Source of the DNA: Streptomyces sp. A0642
GTDB lineage: Bacteria > Actinomycetota > Actinomycetes > Streptomycetales > Streptomycetaceae
DNA: 64,000 nt
Assembly (NCBI RefSeq): GCF_004795105.1
Contig: NZ_SSBL01000020.1
Span: 62,001 to 126,000 of the forward strand
Direction of reading: 5' to 3'
Part shown: positions 1-8,355 of the stretch, one piece after another
How positions within the stretch are numbered: the first letter of the stretch is position 1
Layout of the letters: every line of letters starts with the position of its first letter
Translations under genes and position numbers: made by a program
The notes under the pieces: model-generated
Told to the model about the DNA's origin: nothing
Database searches by the model: none
The model's input: the letters and a program-made list of their open reading frames with translations, nothing else

Positions 1-735
1 CTTGCGGCCGGCCTTGCGGGCCAGTTCCTGGCCGATGGCGATGAGGCGCGGGTCGTGGGACCCGATCATCGGGTAGCCCTCGCCCTCCATCAGGGTCTTC
101 AGGATGCGGACGTACGCCTTGTCGGTCTCGGCCTTGTCCTGGTACGCGACGGAGGCGGGCTCCTTGTAGGCGCCCTTCACGATGCGCACGCGGCTGCCTG
201 CGTCGGCCAGGCGGCGGGCGTCGGCCTCGGTGCGGAAGAGGTAGGCCTGGATGACGCATCCGGTCTGCGGGTGGTCCTTCCGCAGTTCCTCGTGGATGGC
301 GAACATCGAGTCGAGGGTGGTGTGGTCCTCGGCGTCCAGCGTGACCGTGGTGCCGATCGCGGCGGCGGCCTCGACGACCGGGCGGACGTTGGCGAGGGCC
401 AGCTCGTGACCGTTCTCCAGCGCCTGGCCGAACATGGAGAGCTTGACGGACATCTCCGCCTTCGTGCCCAGGCCGAGCTCCTTGAGACGGCCGATGAGCT
501 CCAGGTAGGCGTCGCGCGCCGCGGCGGCCTGCTCGGGGGTGGTGATGTCCTCGCCGACCACGTCGAGGGTGACTTCGAGGCCCTTGCCGGTGGCGTCCTC
601 GATGACCGGGACGACCTGCTCGACCGTCTCACCGGCGATGAACCGGTCGACGACCTGCTTCGTGCCCGGGGCTGCCGAGATGAAACGGCGCATCTTGTCG
701 CTGCGTGACGCGGCGAGAATCACGGGACCCAGCAC
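1..735 (-). CDS. Proline dehydrogenase (partial, C-terminus outside window)
   Basis: FAD-dependent oxidation of proline to pyrroline-5-carboxylate, the first step of proline catabolism. The visible 245 residues read MLGPVILAASRSDKMRRFI and carry the family strands VTLDAEDH, QAYLFRTEADARRLAD and RIVKGAYKEP, which belong to the TIM-barrel ProDH fold. The family is about 300 residues, so some 60 are missing beyond the window edge. The GTG start is chosen because GGAGGT lies just upstream on the minus strand. The gene is divergent from a PucR-family regulator, the usual arrangement for a proline-inducible catabolic gene in Streptomyces; the P5C dehydrogenase gene would be expected downstream, outside the window. 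Confidence 0.93.
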   Translation of the reverse strand, partial: MLGPVILAASRSDKMRRFISAAPGTKQVVDRFIAGETVEQVVPVIEDATGKGLEVTLDVVGEDITTPEQAAAARDAYLELIGRLKELGLGTKAEMSVKLSMFGQALENGHELALANVRPVVEAAAAIGTTVTLDAEDHTTLDSMFAIHEELRKDHPQTGCVIQAYLFRTEADARRLADAGSRVRIVKGAYKEPASVAYQDKAETDKAYVRILKTLMEGEGYPMIGSHDPRLIAIGQELARKAGRK

Positions 736-858
736 GGGGCACCTCCACGGAAAGTACGAACGAAGGCCGAACCGCCGCAAGTACCCGATAGGGCACAGAA
801 GCGGTCCAGCACGGAGAACCACCGTGAAATCTAAGGATCCCTCCGATCCTGTGCCATC

Positions 859-902
859 GACAGCTGTCACGCATCCGTGCCCTGGATCTCAGACATATGT
901 CT
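859..902. promoter_or_regulatory. Paired palindromes GACAGCTGTC and GACATATGTC in the proline dehydrogenase/PucR promoter
   Basis: Two perfect palindromes share the form GACA-NN-TGTC: GACAGCTGTC at 859-868 and GACATATGTC at 892-901 (inside the longer AGACATATGTCT, 891-902). Their centres are 33 bp apart, about three helical turns, so a dimer at each site would sit on the same face of the DNA. They lie 23-66 bp before the preferred regulator start and more than 120 bp before the dehydrogenase start. They are good candidates for the PucR-type operator; binding is inferred, not shown. Confidence 0.55.
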
Positions 903-924
903 GAAGGGGTGCGAGAATGACGGG

Positions 925-2067
925 GTGAAGGGCGATTACCAGGAGCTGGTCGACGAGATCTCCGCGCTGCTCGGCGTCCCCGCGACGCTGGAGAACCGCG
1001 ACTTCGGTCTGGTCGCCTTCGGGGCCCACGACAGCGACGACGACTCGGCGATGGACCCGGTCCGCACCCGTTCGATCCTGACCCGCCGGTCGACCCCGGC
1101 GGTCCGCGCCTGGTTCGAGAACTTCGGCATCACCCGCGCCACCGGCCCCGTCCGCATCCCGGCCGCCCCGGAGGCCGGTGTCTACCGGGGCCGGATCTGT
1201 CTGCCCGTACGCCATCGGGGCGTCGTGCTCGGTTACGTGTGGCTGCTGGACGCCGATCCGGGGCCGACCGGCGAACAGCTCGACGCGGCGATGGACGTGG
1301 CGGGCCGGATCGGGGAGCTGCTCTCCGACGAGGCGCGGGCGGGCACCGATCTCTCCCGGGAGTTCGGGGCCGTCCTGACGGCGGGGCGCGGCTGGCAGCG
1401 GGACATGGCGGTGGCGGCGCTGTCCGAGGCGCTCGGGCCGGACGCGGAGGGGCTGCACACGGTGGTGTGCGTGACCCCGTGGCCGGACGACCCGCCCTCG
1501 GCGCGCACGGTGCCGTCGGCGGCGGCCCTGTCCGGCCTCCCGGCCCCGGGCGGCACCAGGGCCCCTGCGCTGGCCGCACTGGTCCGGCTCCGGTCGCACG
1601 ACGTCCTGGACCCGGCACTCGCGGCCGCGGACCGCCTGCGGGCCACGGCGGGGGCCGCGGCCACCGCGGGGGTCGCGGTCCCCCGCCGCGGCCTGGCGGA
1701 GCTGGCCGAAGCGTGGCAGGAGGCGTCGGCGGCGGCCCGGGCGGCAGCGGCGGAGACCCGGTTCGGCCCGGTCGCCGAGTGGTCGGCCATCGGCCCCTAC
1801 CGCCTGTTGACGGCACTGACCACGGACGGCCCGCCGGACCACGCGGTCCGACCGCTGCTCACCCCGCCGCACCGGGACCTCGCCCGCACCGCCGAGGTGT
1901 TCCTCGACTGCGCGGGACAGGCGTCCCGGACGGCCGCCGAGCTGGGCGTCCACCGTCAGACGCTGTACTACCGCCTCTCCCGGGTCCAGCAGCTCACCGG
2001 CCTGGACCTGAACGACGGCGAGGACCGGCTGCTGCTGCACATGGCGTTGAAGGCGTCCAGGCTCTGA
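925..2067 (+). CDS. PucR-family transcriptional regulator of proline catabolism
   Basis: Regulator of 380 residues. The C-terminus is the PucR-type helix-turn-helix (TAAELGVHRQTLYYRLSRVQ, ending LHMALKASRL); the N-terminal two thirds resemble a GAF-like sensing region (ELVDEISALLGVPATLENRD). It is divergent from proline dehydrogenase, and PucR proteins in this position act as proline-responsive activators in Streptomyces, so control of proline use is the likely role. The GTG at 925 is preferred over the in-frame GTG at 877, because the latter would place the palindrome at 891-902 inside the coding region; no strong ribosome binding site decides it. The 3' end faces the TetR gene across a shared hairpin. 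Confidence 0.85.
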   Translation: MKGDYQELVDEISALLGVPATLENRDFGLVAFGAHDSDDDSAMDPVRTRSILTRRSTPAVRAWFENFGITRATGPVRIPAAPEAGVYRGRICLPVRHRGVVLGYVWLLDADPGPTGEQLDAAMDVAGRIGELLSDEARAGTDLSREFGAVLTAGRGWQRDMAVAALSEALGPDAEGLHTVVCVTPWPDDPPSARTVPSAAALSGLPAPGGTRAPALAALVRLRSHDVLDPALAAADRLRATAGAAATAGVAVPRRGLAELAEAWQEASAAARAAAAETRFGPVAEWSAIGPYRLLTALTTDGPPDHAVRPLLTPPHRDLARTAEVFLDCAGQASRTAAELGVHRQTLYYRLSRVQQLTGLDLNDGEDRLLLHMALKASRL

Positions 2068-2091
2068 GCCAAGGGCTGGAAAAGGACCTAC

Positions 2092-2123
2092 GGGCTGTCC
2101 CGCAATTCCTGGGGGGACAGCCC
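2092..2123. terminator. Bidirectional terminator hairpin between PucR and TetR genes
   Basis: Arms GGGCTGTCCC (2092-2101) and GGGACAGCCC (2114-2123) pair perfectly over 10 bp with a 12-nt loop. The hairpin lies between two convergent genes and abuts the TAA stop of the TetR gene. There is no T run, as is usual in Streptomyces. Confidence 0.7.
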
Positions 2124-2735
2124 TTAGAGGGAATCGTCCTGGTCCGTGGCGCGCTCCCGGCCCGCGAGAACGGCCTTCAGCCCGTCCGTCAGGTCCTGCG
2201 CCGACGGCGCCGAGTCGCGGTCCATCATCCACTGGACCATGACCCCGGCGAGCAGTGCCTGGCAGAACAGTCCGGCCACCCGCGCCTTCTCGGGTTCGGT
2301 CGCCGAGTCGATGCCCAGCATGTTCTCCGCGAGCCCGTTGCGGCCCTCGCGCTGCGGTCCGGCCAGCGCCTTCTGGAGTTCGGGGTCGGTGTCGATCCTG
2401 GAGATGACCTCCATCTGGAGCTGCCAGACCGACCGGGTCTGGTCGTAGCTGCCGATCACCCGCTCCCAGGTGGCGCGGAACTGGTCGAGCGGGGCCCGGG
2501 AGCCGTCCTCGCCCTCGCCGGCCTGCCCGGACTCATCGGTCAGCAGGTCGCCCCACTCCTCCGTCACCTTGATGAAGGCGAGGTTGAGCAGCGCCTCCTT
2601 GGAGCCGTAGTGATAGCCGATGGACGCCAGGTTCGTACCGGACGCGGCGACGATGTCGCGGGCCGTCGTCCGGGCGTACCCCTTCTCCAGCAGGCAGCGC
2701 TTCGCGCCTTCGAGCAGATCCTCACGATGTCCCAT
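2124..2735 (-). CDS. TetR/AcrR-family transcriptional regulator
   Basis: A one-component repressor of 203 residues. The N-terminal helix-turn-helix is typical (GAKRCLLEKGYARTTARDIV, then GTNLASIGYHYGSKEALL). The C-terminal ligand domain (WQLQMEVISRIDTDPELQKAL) gives no hint of the ligand. The ATG at 2735 (MGHREDLLEG) fits the family; an upstream in-frame GTG at 2765 would add ten residues. A perfect palindrome AGACGTACGTCT sits 36 bp before the start and is a likely autoregulatory operator. The gene is monocistronic between convergent PucR and the serA 3' end, so its targets cannot be read from context. Confidence 0.85.
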   Translation of the reverse strand: MGHREDLLEGAKRCLLEKGYARTTARDIVAASGTNLASIGYHYGSKEALLNLAFIKVTEEWGDLLTDESGQAGEGEDGSRAPLDQFRATWERVIGSYDQTRSVWQLQMEVISRIDTDPELQKALAGPQREGRNGLAENMLGIDSATEPEKARVAGLFCQALLAGVMVQWMMDRDSAPSAQDLTDGLKAVLAGRERATDQDDSL

Positions 2736-2770
2736 GACAGCAGCGTACCCGGCCTCCAAACGCACGTGTA

Positions 2771-2782
2771 AGACGTACGTCT
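2771..2782. promoter_or_regulatory. Palindrome AGACGTACGTCT, probable TetR operator
   Basis: A perfect 12-bp palindrome just upstream of the TetR gene. It shares the outer AGAC/GTCT with the palindrome before the PucR gene but differs in the centre. Short perfect palindromes next to TetR genes are commonly autoregulatory sites; binding is inferred. Confidence 0.5.
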
Positions 2783-2813
2783 AGATGCCGGGTACGGAGT
2801 CTGCCGAACGGAC

Positions 2814-4406
2814 TCAGTCGGTCAGGTTCACCGAACGGGCCGAGGCCGCGCCGATCTCGGCCGAGATCTCGGCCAGCACCGACGCCGGGACGTCGTCGTC
2901 GACGGTGAGGACGACCAGCGCCTCTCCGCCCACGTCGGCCCGGGAGACCTGCATGCCCGCGATGTTCAGCCCGGCCTCGCCGAGGATCTTGCCGACCGCG
3001 CCCACGACGCCGGGACGGTCCTGGTAGCGGAGGACGACCATGTGGTCGGCGAGCGCCAGATCCACGTCGTGCTCGCCGATCGCGACGATCTTCTGGAGGT
3101 GCTTGGGACCGGCCAGCGTGCCGGAGACCGCGACCTCCTGTCCGTCGGCCAGCGTGCCGCGGACGGTGACCACGTTGCGGTGGTCGGGCGACTCGGAGCT
3201 GGTGGTGAGGCGGACCTCGACACCGCGCTCCTGCGCGAACAGCGGGGCGTTCACGTAGGACACGGTCTCGTCGACCACGTCCTCGAAGACGCCCTTGAGC
3301 GCGGAGAGTTCGAGCACCTTCACGTCGTGCTGGGTGATCTCGCCGTACACCTCGACGTCGAGCCGGGCGGCGACCTCGCCCGCGAGCGCGGTGAAGATCC
3401 GGCCGAGCTTCTCGGCGAGCGGGAGGCCGGGACGGACGTCCTCGGCGATGACGCCGCCCTGGACGTTGACCGCGTCCGGCACGAGCTCACCGGCGAGCGC
3501 GAGACGGACGGACTTGGCGACCGCGATGCCCGCCTTCTCCTGGGCCTCGTCGGTGGAGGCGCCGAGGTGCGGGGTGCAGACGACCTGGTCGAACTGGAAC
3601 AGCGGGGAGTCCGTGCAGGGCTCCTTGGTGTACACGTCGAGACCCGCGCCGGCGACGCGGCCCTCCTTGAGGGCGGAGGCCAGCGCCTCCTCGTCGACGA
3701 TGCCGCCGCGCGCGGCGTTGACGATGCGCACGGAGGGCTTCACCTTGTGCAGCGCGTCGTCGCCGATCAGGCCGAGCGTCTCCGGGGTCTTGGGGAGGTG
3801 CACGGTGATGAAGTCGGAGACCTCCAGCAGCTCGTCCAGCGAGAGGAGCTTGACGCCCATCTGCGCGGCGCGCGCCGGCTGGACGTAGGGGTCGTACGCG
3901 ACGATCTTCATACCGAAGGCCGACATGCGCTGGGCGACCAGGACGCCGATGCGGCCGAGGCCGACGACGCCGAGGGTCTTCTCGCTCAGCTCGACGCCGG
4001 TGTACTTGGAGCGCTTCCACTCGCCGTTCTTGAGGGCGGTGTTGGCCTGGGGGATGTTGCGCGCGGTGGCCACGAGCAGACCGCAGGCGAGCTCGGCCGC
4101 GGTGACGATGTTGGAGGTCGGCGCGTTCACGACCATCACGCCGGCCTTGGTGGCCGAGGAGACGTCGACGTTGTCCAGACCGACGCCCGCGCGGGCGACG
4201 ACGCGGAGCTTCTTCGCGGCGGCGATGGCCTCGGCGTCGACCTTGGTGGCGGAGCGCACCAGGATGGCGTCGACATCGGCGATCGCGGGGAGGAGCTCGG
4301 CGCGGTCCGCGCCGTTGCAGTGCCGGATCTCGAAGTCCGGGCCCAGGGCGTCCACCGTGGCGGGCGACAGCTCTTCAGCGATGAGTACGACAGGTTTCGA
4401 GCTCAC
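2814..4406 (-). CDS. serA: D-3-phosphoglycerate dehydrogenase
   Basis: Oxidises 3-phosphoglycerate to 3-phosphohydroxypyruvate, the committed step of serine synthesis. The 530 residues show the long actinobacterial form: a catalytic/NAD domain with GVVGLGRIGVLVAQRM, catalytic Arg in NAARGGIVDEEAL, Glu in DVYTKEP and His in TPHLGAS, then an intervening domain, then a C-terminal ACT domain (LRYQDRPGVVGAVGKIL) for serine feedback. The GTG start (VSSKPVVLIAEE) has GAGGA at good spacing; an upstream in-frame GTG at 4418 contributes that Shine-Dalgarno instead. It lies downstream of ilvC but is separated by a very strong hairpin and a 277-bp gap, so it is probably transcribed alone. Confidence 0.97.
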   Translation of the reverse strand: MSSKPVVLIAEELSPATVDALGPDFEIRHCNGADRAELLPAIADVDAILVRSATKVDAEAIAAAKKLRVVARAGVGLDNVDVSSATKAGVMVVNAPTSNIVTAAELACGLLVATARNIPQANTALKNGEWKRSKYTGVELSEKTLGVVGLGRIGVLVAQRMSAFGMKIVAYDPYVQPARAAQMGVKLLSLDELLEVSDFITVHLPKTPETLGLIGDDALHKVKPSVRIVNAARGGIVDEEALASALKEGRVAGAGLDVYTKEPCTDSPLFQFDQVVCTPHLGASTDEAQEKAGIAVAKSVRLALAGELVPDAVNVQGGVIAEDVRPGLPLAEKLGRIFTALAGEVAARLDVEVYGEITQHDVKVLELSALKGVFEDVVDETVSYVNAPLFAQERGVEVRLTTSSESPDHRNVVTVRGTLADGQEVAVSGTLAGPKHLQKIVAIGEHDVDLALADHMVVLRYQDRPGVVGAVGKILGEAGLNIAGMQVSRADVGGEALVVLTVDDDVPASVLAEISAEIGAASARSVNLTD

Positions 4407-4432
4407 GTGAGTCCTCACAGATCCAGTGCGGA

Positions 4433-4450
4433 CGGCCGTCCCGACGGCCG
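4433..4450. repeat. Inverted repeat in the serA leader
   Basis: CGGCCGTC (4433-4440) and GACGGCCG (4443-4450) pair over 8 bp, 27-44 nt before the serA start. It could be an RNA hairpin in the leader or a DNA site. The rest of the 4407-4639 gap shows only a weak -10-like TACACT on the minus strand. Confidence 0.35.
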
Positions 4451-4639
4451 CAGGCGGTGGAGGGGCTTGCCGCGTGGAAGACGCACGACACTGTGGGCCT
4501 GACGCGTGTATGTGTGCAGAAGTGTAGTCATGCGCGAGGCCGCATACTGCGCCCCGTTGGAAGGATCACCCACAAGAGGCTGGACGACTTGTACACACGT
4601 ACGACGCCGCCTCTTCCAGCGGGTGGGGCGGGGCGGAAG

Positions 4640-4676
4640 CCCGAGGCGGCGGATCCGGGGGATCCGCCGCCTCGGG
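4640..4676 (-). terminator. Strong terminator after ilvC
   Basis: Arms 4640-4656 and 4660-4676 are perfectly complementary over 17 bp with a 3-nt loop, eight bases past the ilvC stop. There is no T run; very long GC stems of this kind terminate well in Streptomyces. Confidence 0.85.
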
Positions 4677-4683
4677 CCCGGTG

Positions 4684-5685
4684 TTACGCGTCCTCGTCGT
4701 TGACCCAGCTCATGAGCTTGCGCAGCTCGCGGCCGGTGGTCTCCAGCAGGTGGTCGCTGTCGGCCTTCTTGTACTCGTTGTACTTGGGCAGACCGTTGTG
4801 GTACTCGGCCATCCAGGCGTTGGCGAAGGTGCCGTCCTGGATCTCGGTGAGGACCTTCTTCATCTCGGCCTTGGTGTCGGCCGTGATGATCCGCGGGCCG
4901 GTGACGTAGTCGCCCCACTCGGCGGTCTCGGAGATCGACCAGCGCATCTTCTCCAGGCCGCCCTCGTACATGAGGTCGACGATGAGCTTCAGCTCGTGGA
5001 GGCACTCGAAGTACGCGATCTCCGGCTGGTAGCCGGCCTCGGTCAGCGTCTCGAAACCGGCCTTGACCAGGGCGGCGGTGCCACCGCAGAGGACGGCCTG
5101 CTCACCGAACAGGTCGGTCTCGGTCTCCTCGGTGAAGGTCGTCTTGATGACGCCGGCCCGGGTGCCGCCGATGCCCTTGGCGTACGAGAGGGCGAGCTCC
5201 AGGCCCTTGCCCGAGGCGTCCTGCTCGACGGCCACGATGCACGGAACGCCGCGGCCCTCCTCGTACTGGCGGCGGACCAGGTGGCCCGGGCCCTTGGGGG
5301 CGACCATGCAGACGTCGACGCCGGCCGGCGGCTTGATGAAGCCGAAGCGGATGTTCAGGCCGTGGCCGAAGAACAGGGCGTCGCCGTCCTTGAGGTTGTC
5401 CTTGACGGACTCCTCGTAGACCTTGGCCTGGATCGGGTCCGGAACCAGGATCATGATGACGTCGGCCTCGGCCGCGGCCTCGGACGGGGTCACCACGCGC
5501 AGGCCCTGCTCCTCGGCCTTGGCCTTGGACTTGGAGCCCTCGTGCAGACCGACACGGACGTCGACACCCGAGTCGCGCAGCGACAGCGCGTGGGCGTGGC
5601 CCTGGCTGCCGTAGCCGAGAACCGCGACCTTGCGGCCCTGGATGATGGACAGGTCGGCATCGTCGTCGTAGAACATCTCGGCCAC
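4684..5685 (-). CDS. ilvC: Ketol-acid reductoisomerase (class I)
   Basis: Converts acetolactate and acetohydroxybutyrate to the dihydroxy acids of valine and isoleucine synthesis, using NADPH and magnesium. The 333 residues are the class I length. The Rossmann motif VAVLGYGSQGHAHALSLRDS is at the N-terminus, and the C-terminal knotted domain contains ETETDLFGEQAVLCGG and AYFECLHELKLIVDLMYEGG with the acidic metal ligands. ATG start with GGAGAAG upstream (from ccaaggagaag). It is the last gene of ilvB-ilvN-ilvC, about 105 bp after ilvN, and is closed by a 17-bp hairpin. Confidence 0.98.
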   Translation of the reverse strand: MAEMFYDDDADLSIIQGRKVAVLGYGSQGHAHALSLRDSGVDVRVGLHEGSKSKAKAEEQGLRVVTPSEAAAEADVIMILVPDPIQAKVYEESVKDNLKDGDALFFGHGLNIRFGFIKPPAGVDVCMVAPKGPGHLVRRQYEEGRGVPCIVAVEQDASGKGLELALSYAKGIGGTRAGVIKTTFTEETETDLFGEQAVLCGGTAALVKAGFETLTEAGYQPEIAYFECLHELKLIVDLMYEGGLEKMRWSISETAEWGDYVTGPRIITADTKAEMKKVLTEIQDGTFANAWMAEYHNGLPKYNEYKKADSDHLLETTGRELRKLMSWVNDEDA

Positions 5686-5791
5686 TGGGTCTTCTCCTTG
5701 GTGTGCAGGTGTTGCGTCCCACCGTACGGCGGGGTGCGTCAGTTACGTTTTCGGGTCTCGCGATGCGAGCGGCGTGGCGGACCCGGAAGGG

Positions 5792-6319
5792 TTACGCCGT
5801 GCGGTCGAGGGCGCGCAATGACCGGTCGGTGATCGAGCGTGCGCCACGTCCTATGGCGATGGTGCCGGACTGGACGAGCTCCTTGATGCCGTACTGCTCC
5901 AGCATCTTGAGCATCGCCTCCAGCTTGTCGGCGCCGCCGGTCGCCTCGATCGTGACGGCCTCCGGGGAGACGTCCACGGTCTTGGCGCGGAACAGCTGGA
6001 CGATCTCGACGATCTGGGAGCGGGTCTCGCTGTCGGCGCGGACCTTCACCAGGACGAGCTCACGCTGGATCGCAGCGGACGGCTCGAGTTCGACGATCTT
6101 CAGAACGTTGACCAGCTTGTTGAGCTGCTTGGTCACCTGCTCCAGGGGCAGGTCCTCGACATTCACGACGATGGTGATGCGGGAGATGTCGGGGTGTTCG
6201 GTGGTACCGACCGCGAGCGAGTCGATGTTGAAGCCGCGGCGGGAGAACAGCGCGGTGATCCGGGCGAGGACACCGGGCTTGTTCTCGACCAGGACGGAGA
6301 GCGTGTGCTTGGTGGACAT
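5792..6319 (-). CDS. ilvN: Acetolactate synthase small (regulatory) subunit
   Basis: Regulatory subunit that activates the catalytic subunit and gives valine feedback inhibition. The 175 residues begin MSTKHTLSVLVENKPGVLAR with an N-terminal ACT domain (the ITALFSRRGFNIDSLAVG strand-helix); the C-terminal ALS_ss_C domain follows (LVKVRADSETRSQIVEIV). The ATG start follows AGAGAGAGACC on the minus strand. It lies 23 bp after ilvB, so the two subunits are made together; ilvC follows. Confidence 0.97.
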   Translation of the reverse strand: MSTKHTLSVLVENKPGVLARITALFSRRGFNIDSLAVGTTEHPDISRITIVVNVEDLPLEQVTKQLNKLVNVLKIVELEPSAAIQRELVLVKVRADSETRSQIVEIVQLFRAKTVDVSPEAVTIEATGGADKLEAMLKMLEQYGIKELVQSGTIAIGRGARSITDRSLRALDRTA

Positions 6320-6342
6320 GGAAGTCGGTCTCTCTCTGTCTC

Positions 6343-8193
6343 TCAGTCGTCTTCGTTGTCGCCGAAGTCGGGGCGGACGCCGCGGGCTGCCATGACCTCG
6401 TCGTTGGAGGTGCCGGCGGCGACCATCGGCCACACCATGGCGTCCTCGTGGACGATGAAGTCGATGACGACGGGGCGGTCGTTGATCGCGTTGGCCTCGG
6501 CGATGACCTTGTCCAGGTCGGCCGGGTCCTCGCAGCGGATCGCGTGGCAGCCCATGGCCTCGGACAGCTTGACGAAGTCCGGCACCCGGGTGCCCTTGGC
6601 CGCGTTGCCGTCCGTGTCGGCGCCGGAGTGCAGCACGGTGTTGGAGTAGCGCTGGTTGTAGAAGAGGGTCTGCCACTGGCGGACCATCCCGAGGGCGCCG
6701 TTGTTGATGATGGCGACCTTGATCGGGATGTTGTTGAGCGCGCAGGTGGTGAGTTCCTGATTGGTCATCTGGAAGCAGCCGTCGCCGTCGATCGCCCAGA
6801 CCGTGCGGTCCGGCATGCCGGCCTTGGCGCCCATCGCGGCCGGGACCGCGTAGCCCATGGTCCCCGCGCCGCCGGAGTTCAGCCAGGTGGCGGGCTGCTC
6901 GTACTTGATGAAGTGCGAGGCCCACATCTGGTGCTGGCCGACGCCCGCGGCGAAGATCGTGTCCGGCGGAGCCAGTTCACCGACGCGCTGGATGACCTGC
7001 TGCGGCGAGAGGCTGCCGTCCTCCGGCAGGTCGTAGCCGACCGGGTAGGTGTCGCGCCACCGGTTGAGGTCCTTCCACCAGGCGGTGTAGTCGCCGGTGT
7101 TGCCCTCGGTGTGCTCCGCCTGGACCGCCTGGACGAGGTCGGCGATGACCTCGCGGGCGTCCCCCACGATCGGGACGTCGGCGGCCCGGTTCTTGCCGAT
7201 CTCCGCCGGGTCGATGTCGGCGTGGACGATCTTGGCGTACGGGGCGAAGCTGTCCAGCTTGCCGGTGACCCGGTCGTCGAAGCGGGCGCCGAGGGCGACG
7301 ATCAGGTCGGCCTTCTGCAGCGCGGTGACGGCCGTGACCGCACCGTGCATACCGGGCATTCCCACGTGCAGCGGGTGGCTGTCGGGGAAGGAGCCGAGTG
7401 CCATCAGCGTGGTGGTGACGGGCGCTCCGGTGAGCTCGGCCAGCACCTTGAGTTCGGCGGTGGCCCCGGCCTTCATGACGCCGCCGCCCACGTACAGCAC
7501 CGGGCGCTTGGCCTGGGTGATGAGCTTGGCGGCCTCGCGGATCTGCTTGGCGTGCGGCTTGGTGACCGGGCGGTAGCCGGGCAGGTCCATGACCGGCGGC
7601 CAGCTGAAGGTGGTCTTCGCCTGGAGGGCGTCCTTGGCGATGTCGACCAGGACGGGGCCCGGACGGCCGGAGGCGGCGATGTGGAACGCCTCGGCGATCG
7701 TGTGCGGGATGTCCTCGGCCTTGGTGACCAGGAAGTTGTGCTTGGTGACCGGCATCGTGATGCCGCAGATGTCGGCTTCCTGGAAGGCGTCCGTGCCGAT
7801 GGCCGCGGAGGCCACCTGGCCGGTGATCGCGACGATCGGCACCGAGTCCAGGTACGCGTCGGCGATCGGGGTGACCAGGTTGGTGGCGCCCGGACCACTG
7901 GTGGCCATGCAGACGCCGACCTTGCCGGTGGCCTGCGCGTAGCCGGTGGCCGCGTGCCCGGCGCCCTGCTCGTGGCGGACCAGGACGTGGCGGACCCGCT
8001 TCGAGTCCATCATCGGGTCGTACGCCGGAAGGATGGCGCCGCCGGGAATGCCGAATACCGTGTCGGCCCCCACCTCCTCGAGGGAGCGGATGAGGGACTG
8101 CGCACCCGTGACGTGCTCAACGGTGGCGGACGACGATCCGCCGTTACGGGCCCGCGGCTGGGGATGGTGGGCCCCGGTGGCCTGCTCGGTCAT
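6343..8193 (-). CDS. ilvB: Acetolactate synthase large (catalytic) subunit
   Basis: ThDP- and FAD-dependent condensation of pyruvate with pyruvate or 2-ketobutyrate, the first common step of branched-chain synthesis. The 616 residues include the catalytic Glu region (VRHEQGAGHAATGYAQA), SGPGATNLVTPIADAY, and the ThDP-binding GDGCFQM motif ending LNNIPIKVAIINN. Two ATGs lie close together; the second (8193) has GAGAAGAG at seven bases and matches family N-termini (MTEQATGAHHPQP), whereas 8199 would be too close. Expression is very likely controlled by the upstream leader peptide and attenuator. The operon continues into ilvN and ilvC. Confidence 0.97.
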   Translation of the reverse strand: MTEQATGAHHPQPRARNGGSSSATVEHVTGAQSLIRSLEEVGADTVFGIPGGAILPAYDPMMDSKRVRHVLVRHEQGAGHAATGYAQATGKVGVCMATSGPGATNLVTPIADAYLDSVPIVAITGQVASAAIGTDAFQEADICGITMPVTKHNFLVTKAEDIPHTIAEAFHIAASGRPGPVLVDIAKDALQAKTTFSWPPVMDLPGYRPVTKPHAKQIREAAKLITQAKRPVLYVGGGVMKAGATAELKVLAELTGAPVTTTLMALGSFPDSHPLHVGMPGMHGAVTAVTALQKADLIVALGARFDDRVTGKLDSFAPYAKIVHADIDPAEIGKNRAADVPIVGDAREVIADLVQAVQAEHTEGNTGDYTAWWKDLNRWRDTYPVGYDLPEDGSLSPQQVIQRVGELAPPDTIFAAGVGQHQMWASHFIKYEQPATWLNSGGAGTMGYAVPAAMGAKAGMPDRTVWAIDGDGCFQMTNQELTTCALNNIPIKVAIINNGALGMVRQWQTLFYNQRYSNTVLHSGADTDGNAAKGTRVPDFVKLSEAMGCHAIRCEDPADLDKVIAEANAINDRPVVIDFIVHEDAMVWPMVAAGTSNDEVMAARGVRPDFGDNEDD

Positions 8194-8263
8194 CGGCATT
8201 CTCTTCTCGAAGCTGAGGGTTTACGCAAGTGTTTTGCGCTGGTTTGACTGGTGCCGGTGCAAC

Positions 8264-8297
8264 AAAAAACCCCTCGTGCCGGGAGGCAAGCGAGGGG
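8264..8297 (-). terminator. ilvB attenuator: intrinsic terminator in the leader
   Basis: On the minus strand CCCCTCG pairs with CGAGGGG (8291-8297 with 8270-8276), extended inward by GGCA/TGCC after a 2-nt bulge, and followed directly by six T (8264-8269). This is the only classical T-run terminator seen in the window and it sits 70 bp before ilvB, so most transcripts would stop unless it is prevented from folding. Confidence 0.85.
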
Positions 8298-8355
8298 AGC
8301 GCGTCGGTGCGGTCTGCGGAGTGCCTTCGAGGAACTCTGCTTCAGCCGACGCGCT
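8298..8355 (-). promoter_or_regulatory. ilvB leader stem pairing leader-peptide codons with the terminator flank
   Basis: AGCGCGTCGG, which encodes the last codons of the leader peptide (8346-8355 on the minus strand), pairs perfectly over 10 bp with 8298-8307. The latter abuts the 5' arm of the terminator. A ribosome stalled at the Ile-Leu-Val-Leu codons just before would occupy or free this arm, which is the geometry expected of ribosome-mediated attenuation. The exact antiterminator cannot be settled by eye. Confidence 0.65.
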
